Shown here: one piece after another, positions 37,331 to 46,645 of the stretch | How positions within the stretch are numbered: position 1 is the first letter of the stretch | Layout: each line of letters starts with the position of its first letter | Assembly (NCBI GenBank): GCA_019843655.1 | Contig: JACDQD010000103.1 | Coordinates: 8,990,001 to 9,054,000, forward strand | Origin: Lethocerus indicus | Taxonomy: Eukaryota > Arthropoda > Insecta > Hemiptera > Belostomatidae | Reading direction: 5' to 3' | DNA length: 64,000 nucleotides | Translations under genes and position numbers: made by a program | The notes under the pieces: generated by a model | Told to the model about the DNA's origin: nothing | The model's input: the letters and a program-made list of their open reading frames with translations, nothing else | Database searches by the model: none

Positions 37331-37823
37331 GAATAATAAAGCCTAATTTGAATTTGAGCGGCGGGAGTTTGTAATATGCATTACTCTGGCAATTTTCGGG
37401 CCTATATACTCATCAATTCCGTATTCATTTGTTGTTCTTAATGTTGATGAGTAAGGAAACGTCTTATATTAATTGACATAAAACAATGTTAATTAGGGTA
37501 CCGGTATTTTAGATATCATCTTTGAATTCAGATTACGATCTAGTTGACACAATTATGGGAGCTCTACGAGAAAGTGATTTTCACACATCGGATTTACGCT
37601 CGTGTTGTGTTGATATTAGAAATATGAAAGGCTCACCCGTCAAGGTCCTTATTTTGCTTGTCTTCCTAATCGCATGGGAATATTTCGCTCGCGTAATTCC
37701 CGTTCGTGGCGGACCGCTTAATGGGGCAACACTGTTTGAATTCACAACCTATGCAGATCGCAATCTATCGAAGGTAGAATTGTTGAAAAAAAAGCCCTAG
37801 ATAATTATTGAAGTAAAATTCGG

Positions 37824-37839
37824 TCCGCCACCGGGATTC
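37824..37839 (-). repeat. tRNA/SINE-like B-box segment, inverted partner of 38,114-38,129
   Basis: On the minus strand GGATACGAATCC resembles a degenerate pol III B box (GGTTCGANTCC) and continues CGGTGGCGGA. The 16 bases GAATCCCGGTGGCGGA are identical to 38,114-38,129 on the plus strand, and similarity runs a little further downstream (both continue into AATTT-like sequence). Confidence 0.45.
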
Positions 37840-38081
37840 GTATCCGGGAAGTTTCCTTGAATTTCAAATTTGCATTGACGATCTCGTAAACTCAAGCACA
37901 TTCATTAGGGTTTATTTTATTTTCTTAATAAATTTTTCCCGGTGCAGATATAAGACCGTCACTCTCAATACAAATGGCGAATGCTCCACGTCATTATGAA
38001 TGTGTGCTGGTACATTATGAGGGAATGTTCGGAGAAAAGGAGTAACTGAAGGGGTAATCTGAAGGAAGGCACAGTTTAATA

Positions 38082-38129
38082 GGTGGTTAGAGCGGTATGC
38101 CGTAGATTGGTTTGAATCCCGGTGGCGGA
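38082..38129 (+). repeat. tRNA-derived SINE relic (A-box-like and B-box-like)
   Basis: GGTGGTTAGAGCGG resembles the D-arm/A-box region of a tRNA, and GGTTTGAATCC matches the B box (GGTTCGANTCC) at all but one position. The boxes are much closer than in a complete tRNA and no anticodon arm can be folded. This is therefore not a functional tRNA but probably a tRNA-derived SINE fragment. An inverted second copy of the B-box end lies about 280 bases upstream. Confidence 0.45.
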
Positions 38130-39924
38130 TCAAATTTCCCTTCTTGTAGTGAACCGATTTTTCCTTCAAATACCAATTATAACTCGCAACTTACTTCGCT
38201 AAGAGTTTTGAATAGAAGTAAAATAGGTATTTTGTTTTTGATACACTTGTACTTACTTAACCTTTTACGTTGCTCTGTTTATCATAGTTTAACGTTTTAA
38301 AATGACGTAATGTCTAAACTTGAGTTGATATTTATTCTCTCCACGTCCTTAACCTTCTCTCTCGTGTATAGGAATGTTAATGCATTTTTTATGCGCGGCT
38401 CGAATATCATGATCTTCATGAGATAGCATCGTTTTGGCATAAGCGGTTGAATTGAAATCTTATCGAATAACTTTGGGATCAGAATAAGAAATGAATTGTC
38501 GTGTCGTTTATAGGCAGATGTATGTCGTTACGTTTAAATCGTTTTTGAATAACGGACATTATTAAAGGTTAGGTCATTATTAAGGAGATATTTGAAAGAA
38601 CTAATTCACATGTTACTATTATATCATTATTAATATAAATAAACGTGCCTGTAGGCAAAAGGCATAAGCAATTACACCGTGCTCTCGGCCCCAATGTAAT
38701 AGATTGGTATTTCTCTGTAATTGCGGGCCCCTAGAGTTGATGGTCCACAACATGGCCTTATTACAATGTTTCGTTTTGATTTACCGCACTGAATAATATT
38801 GTGAAACACGTGTACTTCAACGGCCCTGTCTATATTGCAATGAGTAATTAGCAGTTAGTGCCGGTGCCCGAATTGCCCAATGCCGACAGTCGATTTTATA
38901 ATCGACTGTGCTGCGCACACGCCAGTCAACCCGCGTGTTCGGCGCGGTCTTATCAAAGATTGGTTTTTTGTATCCACTCTTATCGGGCTAGGCACACGAT
39001 TTTTCAAGTTAATAAGTAAGAAAATTAAAATTAGCCGGAATTGCTATCGTTTGGACATTACTAGCAATATGTCTCCATTACAATTGCTACCAATAATTTC
39101 GCAAATTGAAGGACGCCAGTTCAAGATTACGAAATAGCATATATTGGGGAAATATATACGTGTCGCCAGTATTCCTTTCGTTATCGCACGGATTTTCATT
39201 CAGCTTTATTTCTGAGACATGACCGTCTCTCATAACTAAATAATAAATACTGTCGAATACCATAATTTAGATTCGGTTGTGGCTCCTGCTGTTATTTATT
39301 TTTTCCTGTTTTGATTTGCGATTAGGAATAGGACCCTTATAAGAATGCGGAAGTAGGCTCGGCTAGCGAATGGTCGATTCATGCCGAGATGTGATGGCTG
39401 GGTGGAAGGTGGGGTTCATTGAGCGACTGCCGTCTGGAACGACGTTCAATTAATTCCCTATGCGTATGCCGACGTTATTGATGCAACTCCCTCTTTTAAA
39501 ATGTACGAACCGAAAAGGGCCTATTGCACAACCAAAGCATACAACAAAAAAAAGTTATTTGATTTCTGTGCTTGGCTTTCCTAACGCCAAGAGCTTGCGT
39601 TGTGTATAAATGTCGGTTAGGTACGTGTCTCGTTCGAATTTATACGCCCCCCCCCATTGTCGAAGCGAATATCGTATTCGACATTTCATTGTGGGAAAGT
39701 TCACCTTGTGCCTTCCCGGGAAAGTTTAGGTCTGGTTTATTTTGTGTTTGGCCTGCATGCAAGTCTACTCTTCGCTTCTTCGAACCAATATTTTTTCAAA
39801 ATGATACCAGTCATTTTAATTAGTAGTCTCTATTTTACGTGTATTCCGCTCCGGTATCAGTGGTACAAAATAAGATCCTAGACATATTACAACTTTGTTT
39901 TACTTAACAGGACGTTCTCTTTAC

Positions 39925-39968
39925 CTTCCAAGGTCTGTTTTATAAGGGTAAACTGTCCCATGTCCGAA
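39925..39968 (-). CDS. Candidate 44-nt exon (same strand as the main gene model)
   Basis: On the minus strand, GTCTGATTTTTCAG is a good acceptor before base 39,968 and TTGGAAG|GTAAAG a good donor after 39,925. Two frames are open (FGHGTVYPYKTDLG... and SDMGQFTLIKQTLE). It lies between the candidate first exon (44.2 kb) and the 72-codon exon (0.2 kb). However, 44 nt breaks the phase: a direct join to the latter would hit a stop within about ten codons. A pseudo-exon or alternative exon is as likely as a constitutive one. Confidence 0.17.
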
Positions 39969-42857
39969 CTGAAAAATCAGACTCAGATTGTTAAAATTTG
40001 AAGTTCATATTTCGCACGTTATCAACTGTTTTAGGATAACACATTTCAGTTCATTTATCTATATTTATTGAGCTTAGTAAACTATGTCAGCGTTCATTTT
40101 TGTTAATATCATCCCGGCCATTTCAACCGCGTATTGCGCATCGGCCAGTAGTTATTTTCAGTAACGTCTTCTAATTTCTACCGGAGAAGCGTAATAGGTC
40201 TGTTTTCACTGGGGCCGAGTTTCGAAAGGGACCTCGTTTGGCTTATTATTCTATCGCCGAGAGGGAAGGCAGGCGCTATTTTTAGAGTGGCCGGCGCGCT
40301 TCTGTAGTGGTGGTGGGGGCCAGTAGACGCCGCTCTCGGGCGTGCCGGCTCTAGCTAGTAAGTCTATAAGAACGGCAATTTTGTATAATGAGCAATTATT
40401 AGCAATGATAAAGGCCGGGTAATGGAAGGCGGGAAAGTAGAAAAGCTCGGAGGCCCGGACGGTGTGACCCAATGTGGATTAGGAGGGCTGTCCCGGTGTG
40501 GTGCAACAGCAAGGCCGTTTGGCAAGGACGAATCTCCGTCTAACTGTCTCTTTCCCCACCAAACTTCTTAACTCGCTGGCCGGTCTAAAATAATACAGAT
40601 GCGCCACTCCCATCGGCGATTTTAACGCGTTATTACCTATATTTTATGTACATACATCGGATATAGTTTGGCCTTAGAGTTGTGAATTTCACCTGGTGAC
40701 TTCAACGCGTTGCACTTTTTACTTTTACATCAACTTAGTCTCGTAATCATTTCTTCCCTTGAACTGCCCTCTTGTTCGTTTTAAATTCTCAACCCTGGTT
40801 GCCAACCGGATATGAACGAGCAATCAGCTGGGCGTTTCTAACCAACAATAATTTCAAAGGCCGTTGAAGGCGACCGCCATTAAATAACATGTTTATTCCT
40901 ACGGAAAAAATTGAATGTAAAATTATACTCGTAGCCTTTAATCTAACCTGAATGAAATTCAACGATTCGAGGCGATTCTTTTGGTCCCGTTAAGTGTAAA
41001 TACTGGATCTTCAGACTGAAATGAGCCTATGAATGAGTAACTTCGATAACCTTCGTGCAAGTGCCGAGATCAATGGGACTGGTGTAGGATTTTCGCTCCC
41101 TACGGCCTCCAACAATGCCCGAACCGTACGTCCTTCCCACCGCCACCGTTTATTTTTAGCCGGCCGCCGCGTCCGCTGGGCCACCGCTCTTCCTTAACTA
41201 TTTTTTCTAAGAAGCAACGCGCGTGACTCATTAGGCTGTCTCATTTTAACGCCTTGTCGCTCGGGCTCTAGTCAACACCTGCCCTTTCTAGTTCCGGATG
41301 TTGGGAAAATAAGAGGTATTTTCGATTTTTTCCGTCCCACAAGGTGCCCGCTGGACTTAACACTATAAACACCTTATTTCCTCAGGTGCTGTTCAACAGG
41401 ATTTACGGGAAAATGTTGAGTATTATAAGGGTCTAGACATCTTAAACAGTGGAGTGTACATTTATGGATGAAATAATTTTGGAATTATTAATTTTCATAA
41501 GCAATGCTCATCGATTTGGAACATGCCTTGTTCTTTGTAACTCAGTTCGGTATTCTACAAACACTCAGTTCTCTTAAGAAGCATATTTTGATCCTTCGAA
41601 TACTTTTAATAATTTAATATTAGTGTCAACACTGCCGAATCGTTGAACAATGAAAATGGGGTAGAGTTCTCTCTAAATGGGCGCTGTGTGTCCTTAGCGA
41701 ATTTGTTCTGCTCAAGTGATATTAATATAAATAATACGGCCATACTTGGAAACAATGCTTTCCTAATAGATCAAAGTTCAGACTCGTGTAAGAAACTTAT
41801 TAGGAAAATGTGCGGTCCCTGACCTTCATCTTTGACCCAGTTGGTAAGGGGGAACGAAAATTGTAACTCGAGCGTTTCGGGGGAATATATTTTTTTAGAA
41901 GGTGGTGATTTGTGTCACGTAGAGTCGGTCTGTTATTTTACAAACGGTCGGTTATTTTGTCGACGTTTAGGTCCCCTCCCCATCCATTGACCGTAGCCAT
42001 CGCATACGAGAAAAATAACGTTTATTTTAGCAACGAAAAAATAATCCTGAGGATTTTCACTTCGTGGAGGAGAAATGGATAAATTATTACTAAACTAAAA
42101 TCCTTACTGAATGTAACTATTTTTAAATTTAGTCTTCGTTTCATTCGGTTGTCCTTTACTCACTACGTAAGGTTATTTGTGAAAATATTTTCTTGGGCCC
42201 TCGCGGCAAAGAATTCAAATTTTACATTGACCAACATCGAGGATAAGAGAAAATCCAGAACGTTATTTGCAAGTGAACTGACCAAAGGTGTTTGTGGACA
42301 TATTTTGAACATTTCTTGTTAGTGATTTTGAGATTTGTATTTTCTTTTATTCGGTATTCTATTATTAATTCCATAATACTCTGTTAGCGATCCGCAAGAT
42401 TGGAGAGAGGGAGCACACATTTGGGTTAATTGTGGGAATGTTGTGAAATGAGAAGTGGGCTCGCAAAAAGTTGCAATCATTAATTAGTCTCGTGCAAATG
42501 TTTTAGTTTCTAAAAGGTGCTTCTTTTAAACTAGAACCATGTTTAATTGTTTTTATAGTATTGTGATATTACTATCATAACAATTTACAAAATATATTTA
42601 CTGGGTGGTACATTTATTCGGGTGAGGTTCTTTTAACCTCGGTCGCATTTTGAGTATGATTAGGGACATTTTAGTTAGAAGCAATTGCGCGATGATGGGT
42701 CTGAGCAAGACAGATGATGCAGCCTCGTCATGTTTCATTTCTCTCGGCGATGACCTAAACCGTTGGGAAGTGAAATCAGCTGTGTGACGTTTCAAAACGC
42801 AGATCGATTGTTTTTCTTTTCACACATTAGTATCGGTTAGTTTTTCCGTCCTTTCAG

Positions 42858-42874
42858 GTGACCCGAGTTCATGG
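42858..42874 (+). CDS. Candidate 17-nt microexon, very weak
   Basis: TTTTTCCGTCCTTTCAG is an excellent acceptor and ATGG|GTGAGT a good donor, enclosing 17 nt. Its length does not keep frame with the other plus-strand candidate at 56,273. Probably a decoy. Confidence 0.1.
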
Positions 42875-43560
42875 GTGAGTGTTCGGACGTTTAAAATGTT
42901 TCGAGATAGGAAATCGGAGAAAGCCTCAGTAAAGTTGTAGCACACACGGAGTTACAAAACCCATTTCTGCAATCTCTGGAGCACGTTTTTAACCCATTAA
43001 TAACACAGACACACAAGCGTACCAACTCCAGAGCACGGAGTTGTGCGTAGTCGCTTCACTAACCAAAAGTTATTTACGATTTTATACTGCCGTATTTGCC
43101 CTATAATACAGTAGCTGTACATGCGCGGGATGATTTGGCTTACAGATTTAGCTTAGAAATTCTGATTGAGAACCTGGAGAGGCGAACCACTCACCAGCCT
43201 CTTGTGGGTGTTGCATGTTCTCTGTCACGTCTTCCTCTCTCCGTGGTACTCATGAAAACGCCATTTGTTCCCTCTGTTTATTACGATATATCTTGTTTTC
43301 TCTCTCCCATTAATTACTACCGTAAAAGTATTTGTTATTCTTAGGATACGAATGTATTGGTGTTTTTAGTCTGAAGCTTCATGTGGATAGAGTTATGACT
43401 GTTATGACTGAAAGAAAGTACATATCTTTACTGGTATTAGTGTGGAAATAAGATTACAATTTGAACTTAATTGAAACATGGAAGTTTCGCAGAAATGTTC
43501 GATTTGTGTACATTTTGGGATATATTCTCGCCCGTATTGTTTAAATATGAAATGAAATTG

Positions 43561-44216
43561 CACGTTTAAACGTTTAAACTGCTCGAAATCAGCCTACCTC
43601 TCCAATCAGCACACCGCCTATTTATATTTATGGCCAGGGAACACGATAATATTGTTCGTAACGTTTGTGGGCAACGTGGGCGTTCGAAAGAGAAAATTGT
43701 AGGACATTTTTGGCCTAATAATAGGTCAATTAATATAAAATAGTTCCCGATCTGGGTATGGTGCTTCGAAATCCTACTGCGAGCAGCGAGGCTCGTTAGT
43801 AGGCTTCCAAATCCAGTAGCCAAACTGTGTGTGAGAACCGGTCGCACGGGGGGCGGCGCGTCTTGCATAATTCCAGCCGGCGGTTGCATGAAAGGCGCGA
43901 ATTAGTGCGGTCCACTTTGCGCCGACTCTTCTCGAGTCCTAGAGTCCGCAGCCAGCCCAATGGCTAGTGCGCTACGTCGGTATCGAATATGCGGAAAGCG
44001 CGGTTCGTTGCCCGCCGCGAGGCTGTAACCTTTGAGTCAGCTGATTATGTCAGTCCCGATATTCCCACGCCTCTTCCGAGAGATCCTTCGCCGCCACTTT
44101 CGCTTCTCTCCGTCCCTACTCTCTCGGCGCTATGTTTCCGAACGAGCGGCTTACAACGAGTAAATATATATGTATATAAAATATGCATCTACTACAAAGA
44201 AGGCAATTGTACTTAC
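43561..44216. other. GC-rich flank of the candidate promoter exon
   Basis: CpG-rich with overlapping frames on both strands (43,566-43,889 -, 43,989-44,291 +) and no recognised domain. It lies immediately downstream of the minus-strand donor at 44,216-44,211, so would be the start of intron 1. A TATA-rich stretch is at 44,161-44,185. Confidence 0.35.
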
Positions 44217-44246
44217 AGTGATACTGGACTCCTGATTGGCCGGCAT
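44217..44246 (-). CDS. Candidate first coding segment of a minus-strand gene (10 codons)
   Basis: The minus-strand ATG at 44,246-44,244 has G at -3 (GAT-ATG) and starts MPANQESSIT. The segment ends exactly at a consensus donor, CACT|GTAAGTAC, in phase 0. It is the first AUG of the proposed transcript: no CAT occurs on the plus strand between 44,247 and 44,441. An in-frame TAG sits 12 codons upstream (44,282-44,280), so this is where translation would begin. Phase 0 agrees with the phase-0 start of the 72-codon exon at 442, though intervening exons may exist. The peptide is too short to identify. Confidence 0.35.
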
Positions 44247-44441
44247 ATCCCTTGCAACACAAGTCACAACTGGACACCACTAGTGAATTAAAATTTCGTA
44301 CGCGGTATAACGCGGCTGTTGTCTCCCTCTACCTGTCGTTCTCTCTCTCTCTCTGTCTCGCTCTCTCTGATTGTATCTCTCTGATTCTCTCTCTCTCTCT
44401 CTCGCGCGCGTGCCGCACTGAGCGGCGGCTGACTAGAGACT
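44247..44441 (-). other. Candidate 5' untranslated leader and transcription start
   Basis: The 195 bases upstream of the ATG on the minus strand contain no AUG and include a long GA repeat and a CG repeat. Two arthropod-type initiators face this way: TCAGTC with its A at 44,441, and TCAGTG with its A at 44,419. No TATA box is seen at the proper distance, and the +28 to +33 bases (GGCACG) only partly fit a downstream promoter element. GC/CpG-rich surroundings fit a TATA-less promoter. The exact start is inferred, not observed. Confidence 0.3.
44341..44410. repeat. (CT)n/(GA)n tract ending in (CG)n
   Basis: Interrupted CT dinucleotide repeats to 44,403, then CGCGCGCG. On the minus strand this is a GAGAG-rich tract, the kind bound by GAGA factor in insects. 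Within this model it lies downstream of the proposed start, in the leader. Confidence 0.93.
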
Positions 44442-44520
44442 GACTGGTCGGGGCTGTGTTCACCAGTGCTCTCCTACTACTACTGCTGGTAGGGGGACTG
44501 TTACCTTATCTAAAGCCCGG

Positions 44521-44590
44521 GTGGGAGTGGTGGCAGCGGCGGCGGAGGTGGTGGTGGAGGTTGTGGTGGTGGTGGTAGTGGTGGTTCTGG
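44521..44590 (+). repeat. GGN triplet repeat (GGT/GGC/GGA)
   Basis: An imperfect trinucleotide array. One plus frame would read as poly-Gly with Ser (GGSGGSGGGG, closing at a TGA shortly after). Minus frames read as poly-Pro (PPPPQPPPPP, running into TAG) or His-rich. No splice-bounded coding context is clear, so only the repeat is called. It lies just upstream of the proposed minus-strand promoter. Confidence 0.9.
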
Positions 44591-45008
44591 TCCTCCCAGT
44601 CCCCGCTGATGATGCTGATGATCTTGACCGGCCCCCTTAAGTCTTACGTCATTCCTCCTCAACCTGTCCGACCGTGCTCACTACTCACTCCTTGGTAAAG
44701 TCCGTGTCGGGATCCTTTGGCGAGACGGTAGTCAATCTTGTATTCATTCTACGTACGATTACTAACCTTTGAGAATACTCTTCTGTGCAGAGACATGAAC
44801 TAGGGTTACCTATAAGAACAGTTCTTAGTTGCGCCCTACATGTTCATTGCTCAAGCGCGGCCATAAGCATCGAAGAAACTTACTTTTATTATTCCTGCAA
44901 TACATTTTTTAACTTACATGAACTCACTCACGTCTGGTGAACCGCGAGGGTTTGGAATACCACTGTCCTTGTGATAATCTCTCCACTTACTGCTCGGTTA
45001 CTGTTCTA
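44591..45008. other. Non-coding flank upstream of the candidate promoter
   Basis: Moderately GC-rich, falling to AT-rich. Minus-strand donor-like words occur (CCAGAC|GTGAGT near 44,930; GGA|GTGAGT near 44,690) but no paired open exon was recognised. Confidence 0.35.
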
Positions 45009-45047
45009 GATCGGTTTCGGTTTCTCGCCATCTTTAGTAGCATTTTT
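45009..45047 (+). repeat. Copy of dispersed GGTTTCGGCTTCTC family, best preserved
   Basis: CTAGATCGGTTTCGGTTTCTC is followed without gaps by GCCATCTTTAGTAGCATTTTTT. This copy defines the consensus together with 45,141 and 5,203. The next copy starts only about 100 bases downstream in the same orientation. Confidence 0.65.
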
Positions 45048-45140
45048 TATTATCAATTCAGAGTGGAAAGTGTTATATTTTTTCAAACATATCTAAAGGA
45101 TGATTCGCGAATTACCATTGTTCTTGGAATAATCTGATTC

Positions 45141-45192
45141 TGTCTAATGCTAGATAGGTTTCGGCTTCTCACAAGTGTGTTTAGTAGCGTTG
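45141..45192 (+). repeat. Copy of dispersed GGTTTCGGCTTCTC family
   Basis: GTCTAATGCTAGATAGGTTT, then CGGCTTCTCACAAGTGTG and TTTAGTAGCGTT. It shares the GTCTAATGC leader with the copy at 13,141 and the CTAGAT leader with 45,009. There is a small insertion between the two halves. Confidence 0.65.
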
Positions 45193-46490
45193 CGTCAGCT
45201 AACTAGTGATGCACTTAAGCTTGTTTGCTGCCATAATTAATATTTAATGAGTAGTTCTCATTATTTTTAGTAGGGATTACATATTACCCAAGTATTTATT
45301 TGGCCACTGTAAGACATGACGTTTTGTGCCGTATACGAACTGAATAACATTTCAAGGTGTTATTAGACTTCTTGTTAGGGCTCAAGACGAGATTCGTTGA
45401 GTGGATAATAAGTTGTCGGGAGCTATGTCCTAATTCGCGGTTTGGTCGAAAGCTTGACAGGAATTGCCATTCAAAAGAACATAGCTCCGCCCACGTTTAT
45501 GTACTGAACTTAGTGGCCGATGAAACCTTATTTACTCGATCCTCGAGATATAATTACAGTCATCGCTTTCGCAATATTCTCCATTCGCCTGATATATCGC
45601 CGTTTAGGCTTTTCGCCACGGCTCGGAAATATTGACTGTAACTTTAAATTGATTCAAAGGGAAGGTCTCGTTAGATCCACGGTAGACATTAAATATAATT
45701 TTATCTTTGTTTGTAAATATAAAAAATATAACAATATAAACACACACACACACACACATACATATTTAAACAATTGTTCCGCCCGCGTCCTTTCATGTTC
45801 ATGTATATAACATATTCACAAATGATTCCATATTCCAAAATCTGAATTACATATTAAATTTAGTACTTTTATAAGAACGATGCTGATTTAATATATATGG
45901 GTCAAATGAACAAGCGTACAAGTCTATGCCTTCTGTTCACCCCGTTTAATCGAAGACGACACGGACTTACAAGGGCCGTGTCGCAACCAGATCCGTCACC
46001 TCGGCCAAATGCACACGCGACCCCCGCTCGCCGCATGCGGGGACAGAAAACAAACTATAAAATGAAATCCGAATAGGCTATTAATGTCAGGGGGTGAAGG
46101 CCAATGAGATGTGTGTGTGCGTGGATAACAATGTCTTCTTTGGAGAGCCCCTGCGTGCCCGAGGCATGCGCCCCGAGCCAAGTTGCGGAATGGCACCGCC
46201 CTGGGAAACATCCGGCTTATTGCACTCCACACAGCTCAACACTGTGGGATACTTCGTGCACACGCCGGAATAACAAAATAGTGCATAACCTCACGTTGTA
46301 ATACACTTTTACCCACGCTCACAAAATCACGAATTGCAAACACAAAACAGAGGCACTAATATATCGATAAAGGGATTTCGCTGCGGAAATTTCACTATAT
46401 TTTATATATCCTGCAACAAATTTCGTTTTATTTCGACTGTCAATAATTTTAAGATATACATAAAAGTACTGTAGGATTGGAGAGTTAGTG
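45193..46490. other. Non-coding stretch
   Basis: AT-rich to about 45,900. A weak further family-like word (GTTTAGGCTTTTCGCCAC, about 45,602) may be another eroded copy. Short open frames only, including 45,996-46,232 (-). Confidence 0.45.
45740..45758. repeat. (CA)n microsatellite
   Basis: Nine CA units preceded by A, directly visible. Confidence 0.95.
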
Positions 46491-46534
46491 GCTGTTACTG
46501 GCTTCCGTAAGTTCGCGTGAAGTTCTTGGAAGGA

Positions 46535-46645
46535 TATCGGTTGGCAGGGATTGAAGCCCAGCTATGCCGGGATTTTTCCATTGTTTGGAAACCACCTGGG
46601 TGGGCTCAATTGGAAGGTTTTTACCCTTTCCTTCTGGGCCCCCCT
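46535..46645 (-). repeat. Possible SINE-like block
   Basis: GGGATTGAAGCCCAG (46,547-46,561) resembles an antisense pol III B box followed by CCCAG. It is followed by a small hairpin (TTTCCA/TGGAAA, 46,575-46,591) and a block ending ...GGAAGGTTTTTACCC. The layout is reminiscent of SINE-type repeats, but no second copy was found in this window. Confidence 0.25.

Larger units (their letters stand above)
38130..43560. other. Non-coding stretch
   Basis: AT-rich, with GC-richer patches at about 40,200-40,520 and 41,090-41,290 and only short open frames. A run of nine C lies at 39,647-39,655. Candidate minute exons at 39,925-39,968 and 42,858-42,874 are listed separately. Confidence 0.45.

Noticed and set aside
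38082..38129. Functional tRNA gene
   Set aside because: A-box-like and B-box-like words are present but too close together, and no anticodon arm or acceptor stem can be folded. Called a SINE relic instead.
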